Source of the DNA: Candidatus Woesearchaeota archaeon
Lineage (GTDB): Archaea; Nanobdellota; Nanobdellia; Woesearchaeales; GW2011-AR4
DNA length: 45,223 nt
Direction of reading: 5' to 3'
NCBI GenBank assembly: GCA_018303185.1
Contig: JAGVYR010000071.1
Location: 1 to 45,223, forward strand
Part shown: piece after piece, positions 32,985 to 40,929 of the stretch
Position numbering within the stretch: position 1 is the stretch's first letter
Layout of the letters: each line of letters opens with the position of its first letter
The notes under the pieces: model-generated
Database searches by the model: none
The model's input: the letters and a program-made list of their open reading frames with translations, nothing else
What the model was told of the DNA's origin: nothing
Made by a program: the position numbers and the translations under genes

Positions 32985-34088
32985 ATGCCGATTACACAAG
33001 GCAAAGATCTGAAACTTGATAGCATTGTTTCGCTTGGAAATTATAAGCTTACAGCACCAGATGATAGTTACCTCCAAGGATTTCTTTCAGATGGCATACT
33101 GACTTCATTAGAGAGAAGGCAAGCTGTAGCAAAGGCAAGGGTAAACCACAAAAGAAATTTTGCTGTAGTTGAGGCTGCTTCTAGTGATGGCAAAGAAAAA
33201 TTAACAATAAGGGTCTATGAAAATTCAGTTGAAATTTTAAGTGCATCTACAAGTACAGTTTCTGCTCAAGCAAAGCCAGCAGGGCTTGAGGGGAGATTAT
33301 CTCCCGGAACTGTAACTACGGACAGCAAAGGTCAGCCAAAGATATTCGCTCAATTGCCAGTAGAACATTACAGGCTTGATACAGGGGGAGATGTCATGAG
33401 GGCTTTGAAAGACCTGAAGGAAGGCAAAAACCCAGGCAAGATTGAAGCGGCTGTCACGGACTACGCACAGCGAAATTACGATTTGCCGGTCGCTTTAAGC
33501 ACTCTCTTTTTTGACAAAGGCGGAACAAGAGCATCAGCCCAGGTTGGCTATAATGATTGCGACCCGTTCGGCATGGCTGCCAAGAATACGGTCAAGTTTG
33601 GTGATTTGGTCAAGTCAAAAATACTTACCACAGAGCAGATACTCAGCATGATGTATAAGGCAGGAGATTCTATAGTGGTGCTAAGCTGCTCAGATTACAA
33701 GACAATAGAGAAGGAAAAGAAGAGATTCAGGATGCATGGGGAAACAAGCGATGGCAAAGATAATAAATACAATTGGAGGTATAAATGGAACTTAGAAGGC
33801 GATAAACTGGCAGGTAAGGTTGTTTCTATTACTCGTGAGCAGGGCTACAGGATTATTGAACAGTTCTTTGGTGGAGTGTATGACGGGAAGACAATCGATC
33901 AAATCAGAAGGAGAATAGACGGGCACCATGCGCCGTACTGGAGCAGCAATTTCAACGGCCAGCTTGCAGGCTCAAATAAGGTGACAGTAGCGCCCGCCCC
34001 TAGAGATAATTCTGGGCAAATACAGAATGATTTCGTCTTGCCAAGAGGGCATAAGTTCTACCTTCCAAGAAGCAACTTGCGGAATTAA
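32985..34088 (+). CDS. Secreted protein of unknown function; N-terminal signal lies upstream without a normal start codon
   Basis: From the first ATG the protein has 367 residues, starting MPITQGKDLKLDSIVSLGNY. In the same frame, codons from about 32871 read KSCGVLGTYLVAGPSVPIAQ and continue to this ATG with no stop, an evident signal peptide with an A-Q-A cleavage area. No ATG, GTG or TTG precedes it in frame; the codon where Met is expected is GTA (32868). So either a start codon was lost or an unusual start is used. The mature part is polar, with CDPFGMAAKNTVKFGD and RRIDGHHAPYWSSNFNGQ as distinctive segments. No known family. The next gene starts 12 nt downstream, so the two are probably one transcript. 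Confidence 0.7.
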   Translation: MPITQGKDLKLDSIVSLGNYKLTAPDDSYLQGFLSDGILTSLERRQAVAKARVNHKRNFAVVEAASSDGKEKLTIRVYENSVEILSASTSTVSAQAKPAGLEGRLSPGTVTTDSKGQPKIFAQLPVEHYRLDTGGDVMRALKDLKEGKNPGKIEAAVTDYAQRNYDLPVALSTLFFDKGGTRASAQVGYNDCDPFGMAAKNTVKFGDLVKSKILTTEQILSMMYKAGDSIVVLSCSDYKTIEKEKKRFRMHGETSDGKDNKYNWRYKWNLEGDKLAGKVVSITREQGYRIIEQFFGGVYDGKTIDQIRRRIDGHHAPYWSSNFNGQLAGSNKVTVAPAPRDNSGQIQNDFVLPRGHKFYLPRSNLRN

Positions 34089-34100
34089 TAGGTGAATGAT

Positions 34101-36677
34101 ATGAAAAGCGACATGACAAAAAAAGCCCTGATTGCAATCGTCATACTTGTAATGATATTTTCTATACTGTCTGTCTCAGTCCTTGCAGAAGGGGGAGATG
34201 GCGACGGTGACGGAGATGGAGATGGCGACGGTGACGGAGATGGCGACGGTGACGGAGATGGCGACGGTGACGGAGGAATAATAATAGCAAACACAGCACC
34301 GGTGCTTAATGCAATAGGCAGCAAGTCAATAAGCGAAAACCAGCTGCTCCAGTTCTCAGTATCAGCATCTGATCCGGAAGGAAATCCTTTAACATTCTCA
34401 GCAGGCAATCTCCCATCCGGAGCAAGCTTCTCAGGCACAACCTTTTCATGGACCCCATCATTTTCACAGTCAGGCACATACTCAGTGGCTTTCTCTGTAA
34501 CAGACGGGGAATTCACAGACTCTGAAACAATCACAATAACGGTTAACGATGCAAACAGGGCGCCTTCAATAACATCCAGCCCGGTAACAGCAGGGCGTGA
34601 AGGATATGCTTACAGCTATGATGTTAATGCTGCCGACCCTGACGGCGATTCAATTTCATTTTCATTGGCAGCTGCTCCAAGCGGAATGTCAATCAACTCA
34701 GCTTCAGGATTAATCAGCTGGACACCATCCTCAGCGCAGGTTGGCAATAACGCAGTCACAGTACAGGCTTCTGACGGAAAGGGCGGCGTCGCTTCACAGT
34801 CATTTACAGTCAGCGTATCAGTAAACAACGCTCCTGTAGTTGACATAACCCATCCTGACAACACTCACAATGACTTTGTAGCAGGATTCCCTGTAAGGAT
34901 AATTGCAAGGGCAACAGATGCAGACAATGACCCGCTATCATACACACTGACTTATGGCGACGGCCAGTCAGCTGCAGGAAATGTTGTTTCAAATACAATA
35001 AGCCAGATACACACTTACGCTGCTGCAGGCACTTACACGATAACAGCAACTGCTTCCGACGGAGCAAAAACAGGCTCAGACGCGCAGTCAGTGTTAATAT
35101 GGCCTTACGGCTTCAACATAACGAACCTTAACTCTTACAACGACTCGAATTTCGTCCAGCAGGACAATACATTCTACAGGAACGAGCCAATGTATATTAA
35201 ATTCAACGTTATACAGAAGGACAAGGGCTTCATGGTTGCTAACAACATAAACCATGTATACATATTCAACAGGGATAAGCCCTCAAATATATATGACCTC
35301 TCAGCTTTCAGCGGAAATGCAAATGGCGTAAATGTAGTGAACGGCCAGCCTTCAGTTCCGGATGGAAGATACTATTATAACATCCCAAGCCTTCCTTTGT
35401 CTGACGACATACTTGGATGGAACATAGTGTTTGTCTTCAGCCGCAACCAGACACACGCAGGGCAGGCAGAGTTGCAGATTCAGGTATTGAACAACCCTCT
35501 CCAATTGGCTCAGTTCCCTGATGTCACGCTCAATCAAATCTCAGGAAATATGATATATGCAGACGTGGCCCTTGATCCATTGGTCTTTGATGTAGAGACG
35601 CCAGACAGCGAAATAACCTGGTCATTCTCAGGCATGGTCAATGTGGCTGTGCAGATACTTGCAGGGCGAATAGCAAGATTTTCAGCAGCCTTGGGATTCC
35701 AAGGCAATGAGCAGTTGACCGCAACTGCTAATGACAATGACGGCAGCTCAGCCTCTTCAATATTCAGGGTATTCAGCGGAAATCCGATAATCACATTGAC
35801 AGCTCCAAACGGCGGCGAGTCCATATTCGGCACAACTTTAATAACATGGGCAGCATCCGACCCTCAGGGAGATGCTTTGACAATAGCCCTTGAATACAGC
35901 GCAAATGCAGGGCTTTCATGGTCCACAATAGCTACAGGCCTTGCCAACACAGGCTCTTACAGCTGGAACACGCTTGGACTGCCTCAGGGCACCCAATACC
36001 TTGTAAGAGTTACTGCAACGGACTCAAACGGCCTTTCCAGCAATGACGTTTCAAACGCAGTCTTCACAATACTTTCAGGCCCGGATTCAGTCCCGGCAGT
36101 AAAGATAAAGGCGGATAAGACAATGGGAGAGCCTCCACTGACAGTTTCATTCGACGCTGAAGTGACAGGAGGAAACGCCCCATTCACTTATGCGTGGGAT
36201 TTCAACGGCGACAATGTAGCGGATTCAACGGCAAAATCACCCTCAGCGCTTTTCACAGAAGAGGACAAATTCACGGTAAAAGTGACCGTAACTGATTTCG
36301 ACGGAGACACCGCAACAGATACAATAGTCATTGATACCAGCGACCAGCCTTCTATTAACCCAAGGGAAAAGCTCCATATAGGGGAGATAAGGTTCCCAGA
36401 AATAGTTTATCCGGGAGAGAGCGTTGAAGTGCTTGTTAACGTCGAGAACAAAAATTCGCTTGATACCAGCGAGCTTTCAATCAAGGCAGTAGTTCCCGAT
36501 CTTTCATTGAGGATGAAGGAAGGCAGCGAGCAGATTGGCGAGGGAGAAAGCCTGTCAAGAAGGCTTATCCTTGAAATTCCAAAAGGCACAAAGCCGGGAA
36601 CCTATGACCTTCTCGTCGAAGTCAATGACCACGACACAAACAGGAGGCGCTGGAGGCAGTTCAGGGTAATCGAATAA
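34101..36677 (+). CDS. Surface adhesin-like protein with Gly-Asp repeat, cadherin/PKD-type domains
   Basis: An 858-residue secreted protein. A signal helix (KKALIAIVILVMIFSILSVS, cleaved near VLAEGG) is followed by 13 consecutive Gly-Asp pairs, then two He_PIG/cadherin-like Ig domains (NTAPVLNAIGSKSISENQLL and NRAPSITSSPVTA), a PKD-like domain (YGDGQSAAGN), a beta-rich middle, an Ig domain with LTAPNGGESIFGTTLITW, a canonical PKD domain (FTYAWDFNGDNVADSTAKS) and a final Ig-like domain (GEIRFPEIVYPGESVEVLVN). No C-terminal anchor is evident, so it may bind S-layer or glycan. An AGGTGA ribosome-binding site stands 5-8 nt before ATG 34101; GTG 34092 is an alternative. Confidence 0.88.
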   Translation: MKSDMTKKALIAIVILVMIFSILSVSVLAEGGDGDGDGDGDGDGDGDGDGDGDGDGDGGIIIANTAPVLNAIGSKSISENQLLQFSVSASDPEGNPLTFSAGNLPSGASFSGTTFSWTPSFSQSGTYSVAFSVTDGEFTDSETITITVNDANRAPSITSSPVTAGREGYAYSYDVNAADPDGDSISFSLAAAPSGMSINSASGLISWTPSSAQVGNNAVTVQASDGKGGVASQSFTVSVSVNNAPVVDITHPDNTHNDFVAGFPVRIIARATDADNDPLSYTLTYGDGQSAAGNVVSNTISQIHTYAAAGTYTITATASDGAKTGSDAQSVLIWPYGFNITNLNSYNDSNFVQQDNTFYRNEPMYIKFNVIQKDKGFMVANNINHVYIFNRDKPSNIYDLSAFSGNANGVNVVNGQPSVPDGRYYYNIPSLPLSDDILGWNIVFVFSRNQTHAGQAELQIQVLNNPLQLAQFPDVTLNQISGNMIYADVALDPLVFDVETPDSEITWSFSGMVNVAVQILAGRIARFSAALGFQGNEQLTATANDNDGSSASSIFRVFSGNPIITLTAPNGGESIFGTTLITWAASDPQGDALTIALEYSANAGLSWSTIATGLANTGSYSWNTLGLPQGTQYLVRVTATDSNGLSSNDVSNAVFTILSGPDSVPAVKIKADKTMGEPPLTVSFDAEVTGGNAPFTYAWDFNGDNVADSTAKSPSALFTEEDKFTVKVTVTDFDGDTATDTIVIDTSDQPSINPREKLHIGEIRFPEIVYPGESVEVLVNVENKNSLDTSELSIKAVVPDLSLRMKEGSEQIGEGESLSRRLILEIPKGTKPGTYDLLVEVNDHDTNRRRWRQFRVIE
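34194..34271 (+). repeat. 18-bp tandem coding repeat for (Gly-Asp)13
   Basis: GGAGATGGCGACGGTGAC is repeated four times, with one unit lengthened by GGAGAT. It encodes an uninterrupted Gly-Asp tract directly after the signal peptide. Confidence 0.92.
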
Positions 36678-36786
36678 AAGTATATTTCCGATTACAATAA
36701 TAAACCAAAACGTTTATATATAAGTTATTATTACTCGACAATGATTAATATATGTTTTCACTGGCATATGCTAACGAAATCAAAAA

Positions 36787-36796
36787 GTTTAAATAC
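36787..36796 (+). promoter_or_regulatory. TATA box for the S-layer-like protein gene
   Basis: GTTTAAATAC at 36787-36796 precedes ATG 36863 by ~70 nt, giving a leader of ~40 nt that ends in GCGGGGGTAAG, an anti-Shine-Dalgarno match 8-12 nt before the start. A second TATA-like CGTTTATATATAAG (36711-36724) may be an additional promoter. Confidence 0.6.
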
Positions 36797-36862
36797 AAGG
36801 TATATTTAAGCTTTTAATACTCATGTATTGGTAAAAAACAAAAACATGCGGGGGTAAGTCAA

Positions 36863-38125
36863 ATGAAGATGTTTAAAATTTTAAGTGTTTTGGCTTTGCT
36901 TTTGGTCAGCGTACTGGCTATGAGCAATGTCGCAAGTGCCGTATCGGCAACAATCGACGAGGTTAAGCTTGACGGCGATACTCTGTCTCCTTCTTCAAAC
37001 AACGCCGTTCTTGACGTAGACAGGGATCAGGAGCTTGAAGTAAGGGTAAGGTTCACAGCAACAGCTAACCAGGACAATGTCCAGGTTGAAGCTGCTATAA
37101 GGGGCTACGACCACGGCGATCTTATTGAAGATATAACTGACGCTTTTGATGTAAAGACAGGAAACAGCTACATCAAGAAGCTTACACTTCCTTTGAGAGA
37201 AAGGATGGATCAGGGTAAGTATCTTTTGAGGGTCAGGATTGAAGACAGGGCAGGTGCGACTGTAACACAGACTTACACCCTTGACGTGGACACAGAAAGG
37301 CACAATCTTCAGGTTTACGACGTCGTTCTTTCACCGGGAGAGACCGTGAATGCAGGCAGGGCGTTGCTCGCTGCAGTAAGGGTCAGGAACAGGGGCGAGA
37401 AGGACGAGAAGAACGTTAAGGTAACAGTTTCCATACCTGAGCTTGGCGTTTCCGCTTCCGATTTCATAGATGAGATAGAGAAGAGCGAAGATGATGATGA
37501 TGAGACAACTTCAGAGGAGCTTTACTTAAGGATTCCTGACGATGCTGAAACAGGCGATTATACACTTGTAACAGAGCTACAGTATGATCTTGGCGATGAG
37601 TACGAGACACAGGAGCAGGTTATAAGGGTAGTTGGCTCTGAAAAGGCAATGGAAGAGAAGAAGGAAAAGACAATACTTACAGTAGCTGCTGACGCTCAGA
37701 GTTTGCAGGCAGGAGGCGCAGAAGTTGCCTACCCGATAACACTGACAAACGCTGGCTCAACCTCAAAGGTCTACACAGTCACAGCTGATGGCGCATCATG
37801 GGCAACCATGAGAGTAAGCCCGGGCAACGTAGTTGTTGTAGGTGCCGGAGAGAGCAAGGCAGTGACAGTATATGTCGCAGCAGCCAAGAATGCGCCCGCA
37901 GGCGAGCAGAGCTTCACAGTAACAATAATGAGTGATGACAAGGTATTGAAGCAGCTTGCATTGAAGGCAAACGTCTCAGCTGAAAGCGCAGCTTCCAAGC
38001 TTAAGCGCGGCCTAGAAGTCGGCCTTGTTGTCTTGGTTGTTTTGCTTGTAATCGTCGGCCTGATAATCGGCTTCAACAAGCTGAAGGGCGGCGAGGAAGG
38101 CGGCGACGAGGAAACTTATTATTAA
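36863..38125 (+). CDS. Putative S-layer-like surface protein with C-terminal membrane anchor
   Basis: A 420-residue protein. Signal peptide FKILSVLALLLVSVLAMSNV ending near ASA; three beta-sandwich domains (~30-145, ~145-275, ~280-380), the second with NVKVTVSIPELGVSASDF typical of CARDB-like domains, the third NEW3-like (AYPITLTNAGSTSKVYTVTA); a C-terminal helix VGLVVLVVLLVIVGLIIGFN and a short acidic cytosolic tail. The strong promoter with a ribosome-binding site and codon pattern rich in GG/GC suggest high expression. Proteins of this layout are commonly called putative S-layer proteins in DPANN genomes; that label is context-based. Confidence 0.8.
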   Translation: MKMFKILSVLALLLVSVLAMSNVASAVSATIDEVKLDGDTLSPSSNNAVLDVDRDQELEVRVRFTATANQDNVQVEAAIRGYDHGDLIEDITDAFDVKTGNSYIKKLTLPLRERMDQGKYLLRVRIEDRAGATVTQTYTLDVDTERHNLQVYDVVLSPGETVNAGRALLAAVRVRNRGEKDEKNVKVTVSIPELGVSASDFIDEIEKSEDDDDETTSEELYLRIPDDAETGDYTLVTELQYDLGDEYETQEQVIRVVGSEKAMEEKKEKTILTVAADAQSLQAGGAEVAYPITLTNAGSTSKVYTVTADGASWATMRVSPGNVVVVGAGESKAVTVYVAAAKNAPAGEQSFTVTIMSDDKVLKQLALKANVSAESAASKLKRGLEVGLVVLVVLLVIVGLIIGFNKLKGGEEGGDEETYY

Positions 38126-38165
38126 GTTTCTTTTTTTTCTCTTTTTTCTTTTATAATTTTTCTTG
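38126..38165 (+). terminator. T-rich terminator after the S-layer-like gene
   Basis: The stop codon is followed by TTTCTTTTTTTTCTC and TTTTTTCTTTTATAATTTTTC, a series of U-runs as expected for archaeal termination. Confidence 0.6.
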
Positions 38166-38202
38166 AATTTTCTGTTAATCCCGCTAGGGGGGATATCGAA
38201 AA

Positions 38203-40113
38203 ATGAAAGCAGCCAAGCTGAGTTTAATGGTTTTGATTTTGGCTCTTGCTGTAAGCTTGGCAGGTGCCCAGTCAGATTTTAAGCTCTCTTCAGGCACTGA
38301 AGTAAGCCTTTGCCCATGCTCAAACCAGGAGTACAATGTCCTTCTCCAGAACCTAAATCCTGTTCAGCAGTCATACGACATAAGAACTAGCGGAGCAGCA
38401 GCCGGTTGGGTTACAATAGAGCCCGCTGTCCTGACTCTTGAGGCAAATACAGCAGCTTACATTAAAGTCACAGTAAACAGCCCTTGCAACATTGAAGGCC
38501 CTTCAGATTTGAATATCTTTGCAGTAGCCTCTACAGGCGAATACCAATATCTTACACAAAGCCTGGATTTCCTTGCATGCTATGATTATTCATTGTCTTT
38601 GGGAAAGCCTCAAGAAATAACAGGAGCCGCTGTTGAATTTGAAGAAAGTCCGGGCACTTCATTTGACGTATGCGAAGGTTCCTCAATAATTATCCCAATC
38701 CTTGTTGAAAACAGGGAAAATTTTGGAAATTCCTACACTTCTTCATTAAGCGAAAGCAAGGGCATGGCTTCATTAAGCCCGGAAAAATTTGACCTTGCAG
38801 CCAATTCAAGGGGGCTTATGGTTTTGAAGGCTGATGCACTTTCAAGAGGAAACTATCCTATGTCGGTAAGGCTTGTGTCTGGGCTTGGGCAGGTTATAAG
38901 GCAGTCAAACCTCACTCTGAATGTCCAGAATTGCTACGACTTTTCTCTTGAAACGGACAAGAGCAGCCTTGAGATGTGCGGCGGCGACAAAGAGCAGGTC
39001 TCTGTGGCAGTAAAAAACAATGGGGACATTGCCCAGAATATTGTTTTGAGCGCGCAAAACGCTGATTTCGTGTCATTTGGCAACATTTCAAGCTTCACAA
39101 TTGCAGCAAGTTCGGAGAGAAAAATTAATCTTGCTGTCTCCCCAAAGCCTGAAGATTCGGGCCAGTTTAAGGCTGTCCTTCTTGCGTCGAATGAAAACAT
39201 AAACTCGTCAGCGCCGTTAAGCATTCAGGTAACGGGCAGGAATGCCTGCTACAGCTCAGAAGTTGATTTTTACAGCTCCTTGGCTAATCATTATACTCAT
39301 GAAGTTTATCCCGTAACCATAAAAAACAACGGAATAGCAAAATCCGGTTACAATCTGAGCGTACAGGGCCCTGAATGGGTTTCAGTCTCTCCCGGCAGCA
39401 TTGAAGTTAACATGGGCAAAGAGGGCATATTCAACCTTCTGATAAGCCCTCCCGAAGATGCAGAGCAGAAAACCTATGAAATCACGATAAATGCAAAAAC
39501 CCACGGAGAGACATACTCAAAATCATTTTCCCTTGAGCTTAAGCAGGAAAACCCCATCCTGAAGCGCATAAAATCGGCGCTGAATTACTACCAGTACTAT
39601 ATATACGCAGCCGTTGCCATGCTGTTCCTAATAGCTGTGCTGTGGATGCCCGCCAAGCGCAGAATTCAGAAGGCAAAAGAGCAGTATGCGCTATACAAGG
39701 AAAGAGCGGAAAGGCAAAGGCAGCGCGAAGAAGAGAGAAGGGCAAGGGAAGAGCAGAGAAGGATTGAAAGGGAAGAAGCCCGAAGAAAAAGGGAAGAGGA
39801 AAAAAGGAAGAAGGCAGAGCAGAAAGCAAAAGAGCAGGAAAGAAAAAAAGCAAGGCTCGAGAAAAAAGCCGAGAAAAGGCTGAAGAAATTCTCGGCTAAA
39901 GACCACTTCATAGCCGCCGGAATACTGGTGCTTATTGCAGCCTTCGCCCTGCTGTTTTCATACGGGAAAGGCATCGTAAGCTACGCAAAGAATTTCATTC
40001 TCCTCTACCAGCTGTACTTTGTAGCGGGCATTGTCATACTGGCATTGCTCCTTATAGTGATAAGGTTCGGAAAGCCGTTCCTTGATTTTCTTATGGAAGA
40101 CGACAGGAAATAA
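38203..40113 (+). CDS. Secreted/membrane protein with Ig-like ectodomain and long charged helix between membrane spans
   Basis: A 636-residue protein. A signal peptide (LMVLILALAVSLAGAQ) leads to a Cys-containing ectodomain of about four beta-sandwich (NEW3-like) units; each ends with patterns such as FLACYDYSL, NVQNCYDFSL and GRNACYSSEV, giving regularly spaced Cys. A membrane helix (~460-478) is followed by ~80 residues made almost only of Lys, Arg, Glu and Gln, a predicted single alpha-helix or coiled coil, and two more membrane helices at the end. AGGGGGG is 9-15 nt before ATG 38203. It may link the surface layer to the cytosol; function unknown. Confidence 0.82.
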   Translation: MKAAKLSLMVLILALAVSLAGAQSDFKLSSGTEVSLCPCSNQEYNVLLQNLNPVQQSYDIRTSGAAAGWVTIEPAVLTLEANTAAYIKVTVNSPCNIEGPSDLNIFAVASTGEYQYLTQSLDFLACYDYSLSLGKPQEITGAAVEFEESPGTSFDVCEGSSIIIPILVENRENFGNSYTSSLSESKGMASLSPEKFDLAANSRGLMVLKADALSRGNYPMSVRLVSGLGQVIRQSNLTLNVQNCYDFSLETDKSSLEMCGGDKEQVSVAVKNNGDIAQNIVLSAQNADFVSFGNISSFTIAASSERKINLAVSPKPEDSGQFKAVLLASNENINSSAPLSIQVTGRNACYSSEVDFYSSLANHYTHEVYPVTIKNNGIAKSGYNLSVQGPEWVSVSPGSIEVNMGKEGIFNLLISPPEDAEQKTYEITINAKTHGETYSKSFSLELKQENPILKRIKSALNYYQYYIYAAVAMLFLIAVLWMPAKRRIQKAKEQYALYKERAERQRQREEERRAREEQRRIEREEARRKREEEKRKKAEQKAKEQERKKARLEKKAEKRLKKFSAKDHFIAAGILVLIAAFALLFSYGKGIVSYAKNFILLYQLYFVAGIVILALLLIVIRFGKPFLDFLMEDDRK

Positions 40114-40115
40114 GG

Positions 40116-40411
40116 GTTTGTTATAAGGGGAGGTTAGCATCATTATTGCGAGGCTCTTTTATAACAGCATCCAATGAGTTGAGGGGGATGCCCCACAAGG
40201 TTTTAGGAAAACCTTGGCCAAAACAGGTATGGCTTGCAGCCATGCGCCGCAGCTAACTTGTGAGGTGACAAGCTGCGGCATGGAGCTGCAAGCTCCATCT
40301 TACGCGTCAACCGAGCATAACCGGTTGCGGGGCTTCAACGATACTTTTAAGACAATGGCAATAGCCGAGCCTGATGCTAACCCGAGCGCCAGCGAGCCTT
40401 ATAACAAAGCC
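40116..40411. repeat. Hairpin-array interspersed repeat, copy 2 (complete, with terminal inverted repeats)
   Basis: Begins 3 nt after a stop codon. TTTGTTATAAGG (40117-40128) and GGTTAGCATCA (40132-40142) are perfectly inverted at 40397-40408 and 40372-40382. Inside are hairpins with 3-nt loops: GGGG-atg-CCCC (40184-40194), AAGGTTTT-agg-AAAACCTT (40197-40215), ATGGCT-tgc-AGCCAT (40229-40243), then GCCGCAGCT/AGCTGCGGC (40246-40279) and ATGGAGCT-gca-AGCTCCAT (40280-40298). Bases 40243-40386 match window copy 1 (1-144). No transposase or other gene inside. Confidence 0.87.
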
Positions 40412-40459
40412 GAAATAGGTATATTTTTTAAAGAGATTTTATTTTCTTACTGCATTTAT

Positions 40460-40577
40460 GGGGATGTAGTATAACCTGGCCAGAATGCGGGCCTCCAGCC
40501 ATTGGAGCGATGAGCCGGAAGGCGATGATTTCAATGAAAGAAAGCCTGAGATCGGGGTTCAAATCCCTGCATCCCCA
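40460..40577 (+). tRNA. tRNA-Trp (CCA) with 44-nt intron at 37/38
   Basis: Exon 1 is 40460-40498, intron 40499-40542, exon 2 40543-40577. The acceptor stem GGGGATG/CATCCCC is perfect; A14, G18, G19 and A21 are in place; the anticodon stem CGGGC pairs with GCCTG across the intron; anticodon CCA is at 40495-40497; the T arm is CGGGG-TTCAAAT-CCCTG; discriminator A, no encoded CCA. An intron helix CATTG/CAATG and 7-nt strands on both sides give the spacing of a bulge-helix-bulge site, with cuts at AG/C and AA/A; the central 4-bp helix is weak (two pairs). A T run follows the gene. Confidence 0.92.
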
Positions 40578-40632
40578 CTTATTTTTTGCCATTTTTAATA
40601 AAATCATAATAAATTAAAACCATAGCCCGATA

Positions 40633-40900
40633 GGCAAGGTTAACTTAAGGGGGCGCCTCCTTGTTTCTGCCGAGGCAGCGCAATTTTTCTGGGCGCAAAA
40701 GGCACGGTTTTTCTTCAATAATATTTTTCTTCAATAATATAATAGGGGCTGTTAATTTTTAATATCAATTAGCTCCTATTATGCTCGAAAGACCTAACAA
40801 ATGCTATTAAAAGCTTAGGTCTTTCGTTATAGCATGCAATTGTTTCAAAAAAATAAAAAATCAAAAAACCGCTGAGGCAGATGGCGTCCTTAAGTTGGCC
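40633..40900 (-). repeat. Family A paired-end intergenic element, copy A4, with internal insertion
   Basis: Ends GGCAAGGTTAACTTAAGG (40633-40650) and CCTTAAGTTGGCC (40888-40900) are inverted. On the minus strand the order is GCCTCAGCGGTTTTTTG, a long loop, AGAAAAACCG, then TGCGCTGCCTCGGC and GGAGGCGCC. The loop is longer than in A1-A3 because it holds a second structure: GAAAGACCTAA...TTAGGTCTTTC (11 bp) nested beside AATAGGGGCT/AGCTCCTATT, and a 16-bp direct duplication TTTTTCTTCAATAATA. Confidence 0.83.
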
Positions 40901-40929
40901 CTCTCCCCTGATATGCAATATACAGAAAA

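Noticed and set aside
34085-34534. Minus-strand frame encoding Pro-Ser repeats
   Set aside because: It is the complement of the Gly-Asp repeat and the adhesin coding region; the plus-strand frame has a signal peptide and domains.
39539-39974. Overlapping minus-strand frames with Phe/Leu-rich proteins and a plus-strand Lys-rich frame
   Set aside because: Shadows of the Lys/Arg/Glu helix in the 38203-40113 gene; low-complexity purine-rich DNA gives open frames on all sides.
40116-40411. Insertion sequence
   Set aside because: There are terminal inverted repeats but no transposase frame; at most a non-autonomous element.
40499-40542. tRNA-Trp intron as a full box C/D guide RNA
   Set aside because: At 44 nt it lacks an internal D box and is short for two guide regions; kept only as a side remark in the tRNA finding.
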